Shown here one piece after another: positions 11,824-21,126 of a stretch of 64,000 bases of DNA (position 1 is its first letter; each line of letters begins with the position of its first letter). Both the position numbers and the translations under genes were made by a program. Source of the stretch: Jackrogersella multiformis (lineage: Eukaryota > Ascomycota > Sordariomycetes > Xylariales > Hypoxylaceae). Below the pieces are notes generated by a model. That model saw only the letters and a program-made list of their open reading frames with translations, made no database searches and was not told where the DNA came from. The stretch is from the NCBI GenBank assembly GCA_902806575.1, contig CADCXD010000011.1, positions 1,054,001 to 1,118,000 of the forward strand, read 5' to 3'.

Positions 11824-14024
11824 CTAGGTGAATGCACCATAATTGTCGTTTTGAGGTCCTATGAGCTGAAGAAAACTCTGCGAAAGCCTATTCAGGTTGA
11901 CCGAGGCCTGCAACGTCGTTATGATGCAAGGCATGAGCTTGTTTGAAGCATCATTCAGCCCAGGGTGCGTCTGCGAAAATCTGGCAGCTAAAAGGAGCAG
12001 GATAGGCGTCAAAGGATGTGTCTGTAAAGATTGAATAGCACTTAGTCATTTGTCCTTTTTTTTTTGTTTTTTACGCGTCAAATTGGCTCGACAGCCGCAC
12101 ACCGAGGATTATGATAGCCTGGTGATCGCCACCATTCGGGGGTTTTGCTTTACCTGAAAGTGCTGGTCAAGTGCGACAACCAGGAGAGGTATATCGGCTA
12201 CAGCGTCCAGTGCTTGCTGTTGATACTCGACGTGGAGACCTTTAGTAAGCTGGGTTGCTTGTGCTTTGGTGCCCAATGGCTTGGATTCGATAACGTCGTA
12301 GAGCATAAGCACTGAGATATGTGCCGCCAGAGCAGCAAAGGTAAGTACGGGGTCGAAGTGCTCTACCGAGGCATGCATTCGCTGCATCGTGATGCGCTGC
12401 GCCAGTAGCGCATTGATACATCGGTGTCGGCGGTAGAATTCGACAGTGGTATCGCGGGATTTAGCCAGGGGTCTCTGCTTATGTTCTAGGACCCGTCCAC
12501 AAATGTGAGCCACGATAACGGTCTCTGTAAAGGACGACAACTCATCGTCCGGCCGCTCTAGGTCGACATCGCGGACCATATCCGCGAGAAAACTCATCTC
12601 CCTGGGACGACCACTGGCGAAGTTTGCCTCGGGAGCCGGCAGGAGGGTACGGATCTAGCAAAAAGTCAATATATTGATATTCAGAAAGATTGGATTAGGC
12701 AGAGTAACCATCCGGTCGTTGAAGAACATGTGCAATCCATCGACCATACTCGTAAAGCGGTCGATTGTATATGCAAGCCAGAACGTCCGCCTCTTCGTTT
12801 CAACATCGATCCAGTCATCTTGGACTTGCGACAAAGGACTAAGTTGCGTTGAATATTGTTCCTGGGCCTGTATAGTGGGAGGGCTTTGGTGTATATCAAG
12901 TTCATCTAACCTCATCATCTGGACCAAGCGAAATGCCTTTCCAGCGGACATCATCCATCGGTGATAGTCCTCACACGTCAGCTCATAGATTGCAAGCAAG
13001 AGCCAGGCCTGTGCCTGCTCGATAGATACTTGGTAACAGGGTTCTTCTGACTCGATTGTATGCAGAAGCTGTCTTGTCTCCCTGTACAATTGCCGTACGG
13101 CAACCTGGAACTGACTGGAGAGTGACGAGGCCAATGTCCACATGGCATACTGTAAGCAAGTCTGCTGCTTGCTCTTATTCGGCTGTTTAGACCAGGAACG
13201 GTAGCGATGTGCTTGCAATATCGGCGCAAACATGTAGGCGCGATCGAAATAGAGCTGGTCTCTATGGGAAATGTTAATATAGTTGGTCTGTAAATCAGTT
13301 TTCAGCGTACAAAACCTACAAGTCATTATGCATCATGGGAGTGATATGAAGTCCAACCTCCATTGCAAACGGAGCCGGTTCCTGAGTATGATCCAATGCC
13401 GGGAAGTCCGAGCTTGGAAAGGAGTTCTCGATACAGTCCCATGGCCCTGGTTGCATGATGGGGAATTGGACTTCCAACGGTTGCATCCATAGCTGGATAT
13501 CACCAAGTGTTAAGGGGGTGGAAGTAGATGTACTCTGAACTTCATTGTTATCGATGCTGCCGCCATTGTTGTTGTCAGAGTTAACTTCCTCTTGAGAGGG
13601 CGAACAGGTTCGTGTCTCTGTAGCCGATGCCTCTTGTTGTTCGTTTAACCGGGCCTGTAGGTCCTCTGCCATAGCACGGCTTTCCATCAGCCCAAGAGCC
13701 AGAGGTAAAAATTAGAATGATTGACAGCAGTATTTACCTATCTTGTTCTGTAGCGTCTGGAGGTATCCCTTCTTTGGCCCTCTGCGCGGGCAGTTGTCTC
13801 TCACAACGCAAGTTTTCCCGGAAGTAGCACAAGACGTGCATTGTGGTGTTCCCCTATCGCATCTGATCCTTTTTCGACGGCATTCTTCGCACTTGTCATT
13901 CTAATGTCAGTGTCACAGCTTTTCCGACCCTTTGATCCAGAGTCTACGACGGGTCAGGGTCACCACTAACCGCGATTCTCAGCTGTGGTCGTCGTGGCTC
14001 CGCTGCCATAGCTACATCGGTCAT
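11824..14024 (-). CDS. Zn2Cys6 transcription factor with fungal-specific TF domain (probable pathway regulator)
   Basis: Six exons on the minus strand: 13971-14024, 13738-13900, 13358-13665, 12709-13287, 12154-12654 and 11824-12021 (600 aa). Exon 2 carries the binuclear cluster, with Cys at about 22, 25, 32, 39, 42 and 49 around CRRKRIRC. A basic linker GPKKGYLQTLQNKI leads into a short coiled coil (EDLQARLNEQQ), as expected for DNA binding as a dimer. The remaining exons give the fungal-specific middle homology region, including AWLLLAIYEL and KRRTFWLAYTIDRF. Several donors are non-ideal (GTTAGT, GTTGGA, GTTACT), but only these joins keep the frame open. It lies between the PKS and the exporter and reads divergently from the exporter, so it is the likely local regulator; that role is inferred. 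Confidence 0.85.
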
Positions 14025-15557
14025 GGTTCGGATATGGGTTTGAACGCGGCACAATCAGCTAACTACCGGTACATAGTATTAACGGCAGGGATGCCAAGAT
14101 GCAAACGGCATTATGTACCTACCTAGTTGATAGAGGATAATATATATACGCCATGTGGATAGTGACATAGTGAAGCCTGCCTCAGTTCTTTTGAAACTGT
14201 AGCTGAATGTGCTGAACCTTCTCACTGCATATCATGTTGCACGACATGCATGACTAACAAGTGTGCTTTCGAGCCATTCAGTATACATAGGCTGCTAGAT
14301 GGATGTGCTAGTAGGTAGGCCCAGGCCAGAATAACGTCAGAATAACGGCACCATGTGCGAGAACTGTAACAATAACACAGTCTTACACCGTATAAATGCC
14401 ATCCCTTAAAGTAATTATTTAGGCTAGCTTATATAGTATTTAGTACTGGTTAGATAATTAAGGGATAATCCAAAATGTAAGGCGGTGTTATATTCTTACG
14501 TTATTCTGGGCTTACAACTAGTTTAAAATTAATGGTGTATTCCTACGAGCTCGAACCACCCAGCCACCGAGGCGCCAGTTCAGCTCCTAAGACTAACAGA
14601 TAGCCACCAAGAGCATCCTGGTTCCGTATAGCCTTCCAGGGTAATCAATGTGCCGAGTATGGATCGGAAACCCCCGCGAAGGAATGGAATTATGGAACTA
14701 TGATCACGATATAGGAAGCGAACCAGTGCGTTCCCTGGCGGGATCACTTAGTAGGATTTTACGATAATCAATCCTCAAGCTGAATTACAAAAGAAAGATA
14801 CTGCGGTAGTTCCTTAAATACACGGAACCCTACGGAACATAGATGAGCCAATCCCTCCACATCAGAAGAGCCGTTTAGCCTGTTTACCATGGATCCATAT
14901 GATCCTGCTGGATCTCGAAAAACTGTCCTGTACCTACTAGGCATCAGCCACGTGGGAGACGAGAGGCGCTATCTTGATCAAGGACATGGTTGTTTGTTGT
15001 TCTACGCTTTAGGATTCCGGCCACCCCATGCACCAGATCTCACGTACCGCGTTATCTCGTTAAATGCCCGAGTCTACGAAGAGTCACACTGCATTTTGAA
15101 AAAAAAAAACTTTGTAAATGGTCGAGTCCTTTATTCCATTAAGTCAGCTGAGAGACTTCGAGTGGCTTGGCTGTCTCCGAGCTTTAATCCGACATCGATT
15201 CTCGGATCCGGCAGACGTTAAAAGCAGACATCATATTATCCCTGTGTGGTCGTATCTTAACACGGAGGGATTACAAACCACTAGTGTATATACGTGTTTT
15301 ATTTATATATACTGGGGTATGTGAGATGTATCCCTATAAAGGGCACCATCGATATATAGAAGCATGTATACCTAGACATGAGTTCATCATCATAATCCAC
15401 TGGTTTTAAGATATCGTGTCATGTCCGCGAAAGACCCCAGGTAGGCTACGCCGAAAGTTCCTTGTCCTTTCGCTTTGGTTTCCAAGGAAGCAGGCTGAAT
15501 TTTGGATCATTTCCTCCCAACAAGAAAATATCTACAACTGATTAACCATCATGTAGG
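14025..15557. other. Divergent intergenic region between regulator and MFS exporter
   Basis: This 1.5-kb spacer holds the promoters of both flanking genes and a MITE-like inverted repeat (14320-14515, listed separately). The frame at 14889-15221 (110 codons) has no recognisable domain and includes a poly-A run coding for lysines, so it is not called. Confidence 0.45.
14320..14515. mobile_element. MITE-like imperfect inverted repeat
   Basis: The left arm contains CCAGAATAACGTCAGAATAACG and the right arm, on the minus strand, contains CCCAGAATAACGTAAGAATA followed by ACACCGCCTTACA. A second matching block (TCTTACA...ATCCCTTAA against CCTTACA...ATCCCTTAA) continues inward, so most of the 0.2-kb unit can fold back on itself. 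It has no coding capacity. Exact ends and target duplication cannot be fixed by eye. It lies about 0.3 kb upstream of the regulator start. Confidence 0.5.
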
Positions 15558-17438
15558 ATGGTTTCATTCCGGCTACCCTCGGTGCCGGAACCATCAACCA
15601 AGCGGTACAGCAAACGAATCTCAACTACATTTGATCCGGACAATGCAGAATCCCTGGCAAATTGGAGACGAAAGACATCGCAATGGGACTTTGGCTCCGA
15701 GCTCGATCTCCTAGTAGGAACCCCGGATGCCCTGAACCGCCCTCATGATCGGTCTGAAGACCGCTTTACCTTCCTCGAAAACCCATCGGAGGAAGAAGCA
15801 GCTACGAGCGGGCTGGGGAAGAAGGGATCTGCATACACGCAACACCAATCCGCCTTCTCAGAACACGACCTCCCGAGCGCAGACGGGCATCAACCACCGG
15901 GGGAAGGTGACGAGGCGGCATTGCAGAAAGAGCTCTACCCAGCTCTGGCGCTGCCGCTATGGCGCGAAGTCGCTTTTGTCATCGTCATCTGCCTATCCAT
16001 GTTCACGACGCAACTAGGCCTAGGGCAGGTGCTGCTGCTGCTCCCGAGCATCGGGCGAAGCTTCAACGTCTCGAACGCCGGCGACTTGAGCTGGCTCGTG
16101 GCCGGCTACAGTCTGACGGTCGGGACCTTCATCCTCGTCTCAGGCCGGCTGGGCGACATCTACGGCTACAAGCGCATGCTGTACATAGGGTACGCCTGGT
16201 TCGCGGTCTGGACCCTGATCTCCGGCCTCAGCATCTACAATAAGGAAAACGGCTACATCATGTTTGTGTTCGCGCGTGTGCTGTCGGGCATCGGCCCCGC
16301 CATCACGATGCCGAATGGGCTCGCCATCTTCGGCACGGCCTACCCGGACGGCATGCGCAAGACCATGGCGTTTGCGCTCTTTGGCGCCTGCGCGCCCTCG
16401 GGCTCCATCGTCGGCGCGACGTTCTCGGCGCTGTTCAATCTCGTGTGGTGGCCGTGGACCTTCTTCTCCTTCGCTGTTGTGCTGGCTATCCTGGCCGTCG
16501 TCGTCGTCGTCGTCGTCCCGCCGATTCCGCGTACCCGCGCCCCGCCGGCCACGTGGGCGGAGATGATTCAGGCTCTCGACCTGCTCGGCGGCGTCGTGGG
16601 CGTCACGTCGCTTGTCCTCATCAACTTCGCGTGGAACCAAGCCGTAGTGGTCGGCTGGAGACATGATCGAGACTACGTATATATCTGTCTTCTGCTCGGC
16701 ATAATCCTACTGCCATGCTTTTTTATCATCGAGACCAAGGTTGCCACCGAACCGCTCGTCCCTTTCGCAGTCCTGAATAACGACGTCGGCTTCGTCATGG
16801 CGTGTATAGCCTGCGGCTGGGGCTGTTTCGGCATCTGGCTCTTCTACCTGCTTCAGTTTTATGCGAATCTACGACACGGCAGTCCCCTTCAGATCTCGGC
16901 ATGGTTCAGCCCTATTCCCGCATCAGGCTTTGCTGCATCTATCACCACTGGTATTATCCTGGGAAAAGTACGATCGAGCATCGTTATGGTCATGTCGATG
17001 ACGTTTTTTTTGGTTGGAGTTATCCTTGTAGCCGTAGCCCCCGTGGAACAAACCTACTGGGCCCAGACCTTCATCTGCAGTCTCATCATACCGTGGGGTA
17101 TGGACATGTCGTTCCCGGCCGGGACCATCATTATGTCGGCGTCTCTCCCTAAGCAACATCAAGGCGTGGCGGCGAGTCTAATCAACACTGTTGTCAATTA
17201 CAGCGTCTCGCTTGGGCTTGGGTTCGCCGGCACGGTCGAGATGCAAGTCGACCATGGCGGGTACACAGAGACGGACGACTTGCTCAGAGGCTACAGAGGA
17301 GCGTTGTACCTGGGTATTGGACTGGCAGGACTCGGCCTTGCCATCAGCCTCATTTTTGCTATCAAGCAGGAGTGGAACGACCCGGAGAGGAGAAGCAAGA
17401 GAAGATCGGCAAGCTTGAAGCTGCCAGATATTAAATGA
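15558..17438 (+). CDS. MFS exporter, DHA2 (drug:H+ antiporter) type
   Basis: Intronless 626-aa protein. An unusually long hydrophilic N-terminal tail of about 130 residues precedes the membrane region. Then come multiple hydrophobic segments, with the family motif A GRLGDIYGYKRM at about 196-207 and an ARVLSGIGPAITMPNG segment resembling the antiporter motif C region; the segment count fits a 14-TM DHA2 protein. It resembles the fungal group around yeast Atr1/Amf1-type exporters; substrate cannot be predicted. A GTC repeat encodes a run of valines near 16498-16518. Its place beside the PKS regulator suggests export of the polyketide or self-protection, which is inferred from context. Confidence 0.9.
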   Translation: MVSFRLPSVPEPSTKRYSKRISTTFDPDNAESLANWRRKTSQWDFGSELDLLVGTPDALNRPHDRSEDRFTFLENPSEEEAATSGLGKKGSAYTQHQSAFSEHDLPSADGHQPPGEGDEAALQKELYPALALPLWREVAFVIVICLSMFTTQLGLGQVLLLLPSIGRSFNVSNAGDLSWLVAGYSLTVGTFILVSGRLGDIYGYKRMLYIGYAWFAVWTLISGLSIYNKENGYIMFVFARVLSGIGPAITMPNGLAIFGTAYPDGMRKTMAFALFGACAPSGSIVGATFSALFNLVWWPWTFFSFAVVLAILAVVVVVVVPPIPRTRAPPATWAEMIQALDLLGGVVGVTSLVLINFAWNQAVVVGWRHDRDYVYICLLLGIILLPCFFIIETKVATEPLVPFAVLNNDVGFVMACIACGWGCFGIWLFYLLQFYANLRHGSPLQISAWFSPIPASGFAASITTGIILGKVRSSIVMVMSMTFFLVGVILVAVAPVEQTYWAQTFICSLIIPWGMDMSFPAGTIIMSASLPKQHQGVAASLINTVVNYSVSLGLGFAGTVEMQVDHGGYTETDDLLRGYRGALYLGIGLAGLGLAISLIFAIKQEWNDPERRSKRRSASLKLPDIK

Positions 17439-18395
17439 TCTTGGAAATGAGAAATCCCATTTGCACCTTACTAACAAACAACTAACAAGCGCTCACTCAC
17501 CTGTTCCCAATCGCCACTCTACCTAATATATTTCAATAAATATTATTTAAGTAGAGCAGTGAGATACCCCGGCTTGTCATCGATATTAGTATCATCATCA
17601 TTAAAATTTTTCTCTCTGCATATCTTTTCCTCTCATCTGCTGTTCGTTTCTTACCTATTTTTGGCGATCTTTGACGATCGTTAGGTTAGGTACGTGTGGG
17701 CAGATTAGCTAAGATGTTGGGGTTTAAAGCTCATCACCTATTAGATGTGGATGGGACGAAAAATGGCAAATTACATGAATAAAAGAGAATAAATCGAGAG
17801 TTGAAGAGGCTTTAAACAGAAACTAGGCTTTTATATGTAACAGTTGCCTTAGGAAGCCATATTTACCTCCATAGATACCCATATAGCGCACGTAGATAGA
17901 CTGAATAACCAAGCAAGCAATACGGACAATATCTAGGAATCACAACGTATACTTATAAACTATAGAGTCCCGTTTTTAGGCTCGGGTCCCAAAAACCTGT
18001 TACCTTGCGAAAAGTTAACATTTCAATTCCAACACCTTGCTTTGGGGGAAACATTTAGTTCGCAAATGTTATTTTAACGCTTTTACCAAGCTGTCGTGAG
18101 CAAGGGTTGAGCCTCCTTTGAGTAGTGCCTGATCAGGCCTGACTAAAGGGGCAAGAGGGAGGGTACCTAGAGGCTTAGCGAGGCAGCGAGGCAGCGAGGG
18201 TAACTTCGAGGTGATGTAACAAAGCAAGAATTATTATGAACCTCTTATGTATAAAAATAACATAAACTCAACTTTGAATGGCATCATCAACTATTATGAT
18301 AGTAAGGAGGCTTCGATAAGTTATGTAACAATGGGTCGCACTCCTGTTCCCATAATTCAAGTGCCACATATATAGCTAAATAAAGTATACCTTTT
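17439..18395. other. Intergenic DNA between MFS gene and U6
   Basis: No supported coding region. The tract is AT-rich, with a short GCGAGGCA tandem repeat near 18178-18199. The last 30 bp hold the U6 TATA box. Confidence 0.5.
18366..18374 (+). promoter_or_regulatory. TATA box of the U6 gene
   Basis: ACATATATAG lies about 22-30 bp before the U6 5' end, the position expected for a Pol III TATA element of fungal U6 genes. This is the only strong TATA in the region. Confidence 0.65.
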
Positions 18396-18496
18396 CGCCT
18401 TCGGGCATTTGGTCAATTTGAAACGATACAGAGAAGATTAGCATGGCCCCTGCACTAAGGATGACACGCTCAATCAAAGAGAAGCAAACAATTTTT
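18396..18496 (+). ncRNA. U6 spliceosomal snRNA
   Basis: The sequence matches the universally conserved U6 core: a 5' stem-loop GCCTTCGGGC, then ATTTGGTCAATTTGAAACG, the ATACAGAGAAGATTAGC box that pairs with the 5' splice site, GCATGGCCCCTGC and GGATGACACGC for U4/U2 pairing, and a 3' tail ending in a T run (18492-18496). Length is about 101 nt and no intron interrupts it, unlike some fungal U6 genes. An internal A-box-like GATTAGCATGG is present. Transcription by RNA polymerase III is expected from family knowledge, and the TATA box, T-run terminator and downstream B box support it. Confidence 0.97.
18492..18496 (+). terminator. Pol III T-run terminator of U6
   Basis: Five consecutive T residues directly follow the conserved AAGCAAACAA end of U6. 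This is the usual RNA polymerase III stop and also supplies the 3' uridines of the RNA. Confidence 0.8.
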
Positions 18497-18522
18497 CTAA
18501 CTTTTTGCTTGTTCGTAGTATG

Positions 18523-18532
18523 GGTTCGAACC
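18523..18532 (+). promoter_or_regulatory. Downstream B box of the U6 gene
   Basis: GGTTCGAACC, a near-perfect TFIIIC B-box core, lies 27 bp after the U6 terminator, outside the RNA. A second T-rich tract follows (18551-18570). Budding yeast SNR6 also uses an extragenic downstream B box, so the same role is proposed here; no tRNA can be folded around it. Confidence 0.6.
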
Positions 18533-18540
18533 ACACACTT

Positions 18541-20113
18541 TTCAAAAATCCTTTTCTTTTTTTTTTCTTTTTAAACAACAACTGGGCGCATATATTTTTT
18601 TTGGCGAGTTTTGTTTTTCTTTAAAACATATGTAAATTTCAGTGCAAGAAGAATTTGCTCCTTGATCCGTTCATTCTCAATATGACTGAAAATTATACGT
18701 GAAACATCAATATATCAAACAACACCATGGTCGGGGGGGTAATTTGAAGATTCCTTAACACTCCTGCAACATAAACATTTCGAAACACCACTCATTTCAA
18801 CAGTAGCATTGATATTTGGATACACAGTGTAGCAGTTAACATTCACGTCCACCGTCTGGTGAGGAGCATTAGACCTTTGTATTTCCTTAGAAGAACGTCT
18901 GAATGCTTCTCATCTCGCATTCGCCACATCATTATGGCCTACACTTCATCCCTCTAGTATCCTCATCAAACTAGAATCAAATTTCAAGGGCTCTCAGTCA
19001 AGTATCCTGACAAGGCCATACTCTGCGTCTATATGTCTCGAGATAGCATGCTTTTAGGATATTCCTCCCTTTCTAGCTTGTCTTACAACCTTGATGGACA
19101 AGCGTCAGGAACTAAGAAATCCGAAAAAAGCTACAGGTTTTGCTAGGGTTCAACTTTGAAGCGGGAGGCAAGCCTAGTTACATGTAACATAGCCACCTTA
19201 GTTATCTATCTACCTACCTACCTAAGGTAGGTAGACAATCACTAGACTCGGGCGGATAGCATACTTACCAGGTTCCTTTAATCATTCCTCGATATTCTGT
19301 CTTCTAAGCACAATTTGCCCGACTACTAATCAGATGAGACACGCGCATGCCCCTCCCGTAAATACACCTTCATCATATGTATACCTTCCATACTTGTACC
19401 ACTCATCTAACGCGCAAGCATGAACGTCAAGGTACGTAGTAGAATTCCCCTATCTAGGTAATTATATTATTCTTAAGTCGGCGGCAATCCTCTTAGAGAT
19501 CCAATAGTGATCCCGGTCCCGGTCCTAGCCCTGCAGCTAAGGTGACACGCAGACAGTCTGGGCGTATGTGAAAAAAGATTCTAGAACACTCAAACCACAC
19601 GTGTATTCTTATTTCTGCCCCACAACCCCAGGGTCGTCAATCGCAGACATCACTACACTAGACGATATAGGACCTAGTCGCTCACGACTAATCAGAGAAG
19701 ACACACAAGGGAAAGGCTTAATGGGGTAAAGCTGGTCTTAGTAGACCCAGCAATCTAGACAGGGGTCACAATACGAGATGTGCGAGATCTTGATAGTTAA
19801 CGATGATGATGATGATGATGATGTTAATACATATCACGTTCTCAGACTATGGATAACTGCGGACGGAAGAGAAAGACTAGCAATCTCTTCACCGTATTAT
19901 ATTTAGATTCGAATTTCTTGCCTTGCTCCACGTAGACATTGAAACATTTTCTGCGTCTCTGCGTTGCGTACACATTATTAAGTAGGTATCATAAATCCTC
20001 TCGCTCCCTAGAACGCTGTGCGATCTAGTGCCAGTAACCGTCCACCTGGACTTCCGCTTCATAAAACTAGACAAGATACAGATAGTGGCCACGCCGTCGG
20101 ACCAACTTTCAAC
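18541..20113. other. Intergenic DNA between U6 and the GPR1/FUN34 gene
   Basis: No supported gene. It contains a CTACCTA...AAGGTAGGTAG palindromic cluster near 19210-19235, poly-T tracts just after U6 and a trinucleotide microsatellite at 19802-19823. Confidence 0.5.
19802..19823. repeat. (GAT)n microsatellite
   Basis: Seven GAT units in tandem, in non-coding DNA about 0.3 kb beyond the stop codon of the GPR1/FUN34 gene. Confidence 0.9.
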
Positions 20114-21126
20114 TTAAGCATTTTCGCGATCAGTCTTAGCACGATTCTGTCGGCCCTTCTCGGACCAGGGGAAGTGGAAGACGGGGATGATGAAGAACGA
20201 GTTGCTGCGCTCATGTTAGTTATCACAATGCAACGAAACTATCTGAAATTGGTACAAACCTGGAGTCAGCAATACCGGCGAATGCGTTGTACCAGGCCAA
20301 GAACGCGGCAATCAGACCGAAGCCGCCACCAGCTTGCGTGAGCATTTTAGCCGAGGCAGCGGCGCCATTGGCTCCGGCGTATTCGGAGCAGGCTAGCATG
20401 AGGAAGGCAAGATCAAGGGTGAAGAATAGCAAAAAGAACATGACAGTTGATCTCAGCGTGCACAAAAGCAGCAGGAAAGTGAAGATGAACCAGCCTGTCA
20501 GGAAGAAGCCCAACACGGAACGAACCTCAGTCTCGTCGTAGCTTCCCAGAACGCTGAAGCCAGGTGTCAGGATGATAGCATAAGAGATCCAGAAACCACC
20601 GTAGGAGGACAAGGCGGTAGCGCCAAAAGTGTTGCCGACGGCCATCTCCCTGTTAATATTGGTTAGTAGCTGTATTGAGATAACCAACAGACCGGAACAT
20701 TGGGTTTCCCCCCTCCCCTTCCCCTCCCGTCCCCTTCTTCTCGGTGACTTACCACATGCCGGCCAGGAGTTGAACAAGACCACCATAACCATAAGCCAGA
20801 GACAAAGCGATGTTCGGTGCAGCGATGTCTCTCGCGCCGCAGTTGATAAGAGAAAGGACGAAAGTGGTCAAGGCGAAAGCAGATAGGCCGAGCGGCGCGG
20901 GGTTGGCGAACTTGCGGTGCTCGACAGGCTTGTACAGCCCGGGTTGGAACTCGCCACCGAAGGCAGGGAGTCGAGCATCCGGGCCGGAGTGGGCATGATA
21001 CAACGGGTTACCACCATAGTCGTAGCGTTGGGTAGCATTAGCACCGTTGACGTTCACGCCCGTGGTAGCGGCGGGGGCGCCCTGCTTCTCGCCGGCGGGC
21101 ACTGAGTGTAGCTCGGATTCAGCCAT
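20114..21126 (-). CDS. GPR1/FUN34/YaaH family acetate/ammonium-type transporter
   Basis: Three exons on the minus strand: 20753-21126, 20260-20649 and 20114-20204 (284 aa). The family signature NPAPLGLSAFALTTF occurs at about residues 76-90, and GMWEMAVGNTFGATALSS is formed across the first splice join. Six hydrophobic segments follow, ending in IIPVFHFPWSEKGRQ after the second join. Intron 1 has a textbook GTAAGT donor and CTAAC branch point. The family (yeast Ato1-3, Aspergillus AcpA, Yarrowia Gpr1) sits in the plasma membrane and moves acetate or is linked to ammonium export. The hydrophilic N-terminal 70 residues are typical. Neighbours give no functional link. Confidence 0.93.

Noticed and set aside
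14521..14640. B-box-like GGTTCGAGCTC on the minus strand, possible tRNA
   Set aside because: The arms do not pair into a cloverleaf.
14889..15221. 110-codon frame between regulator and exporter
   Set aside because: No domain, contains a poly-A-encoded lysine run and irregular codon use; likely chance.
16140..16664. 174-codon antisense ORF in the MFS gene
   Set aside because: Asp/Arg/Glu-rich shadow of the valine-rich transmembrane coding strand; no domain.
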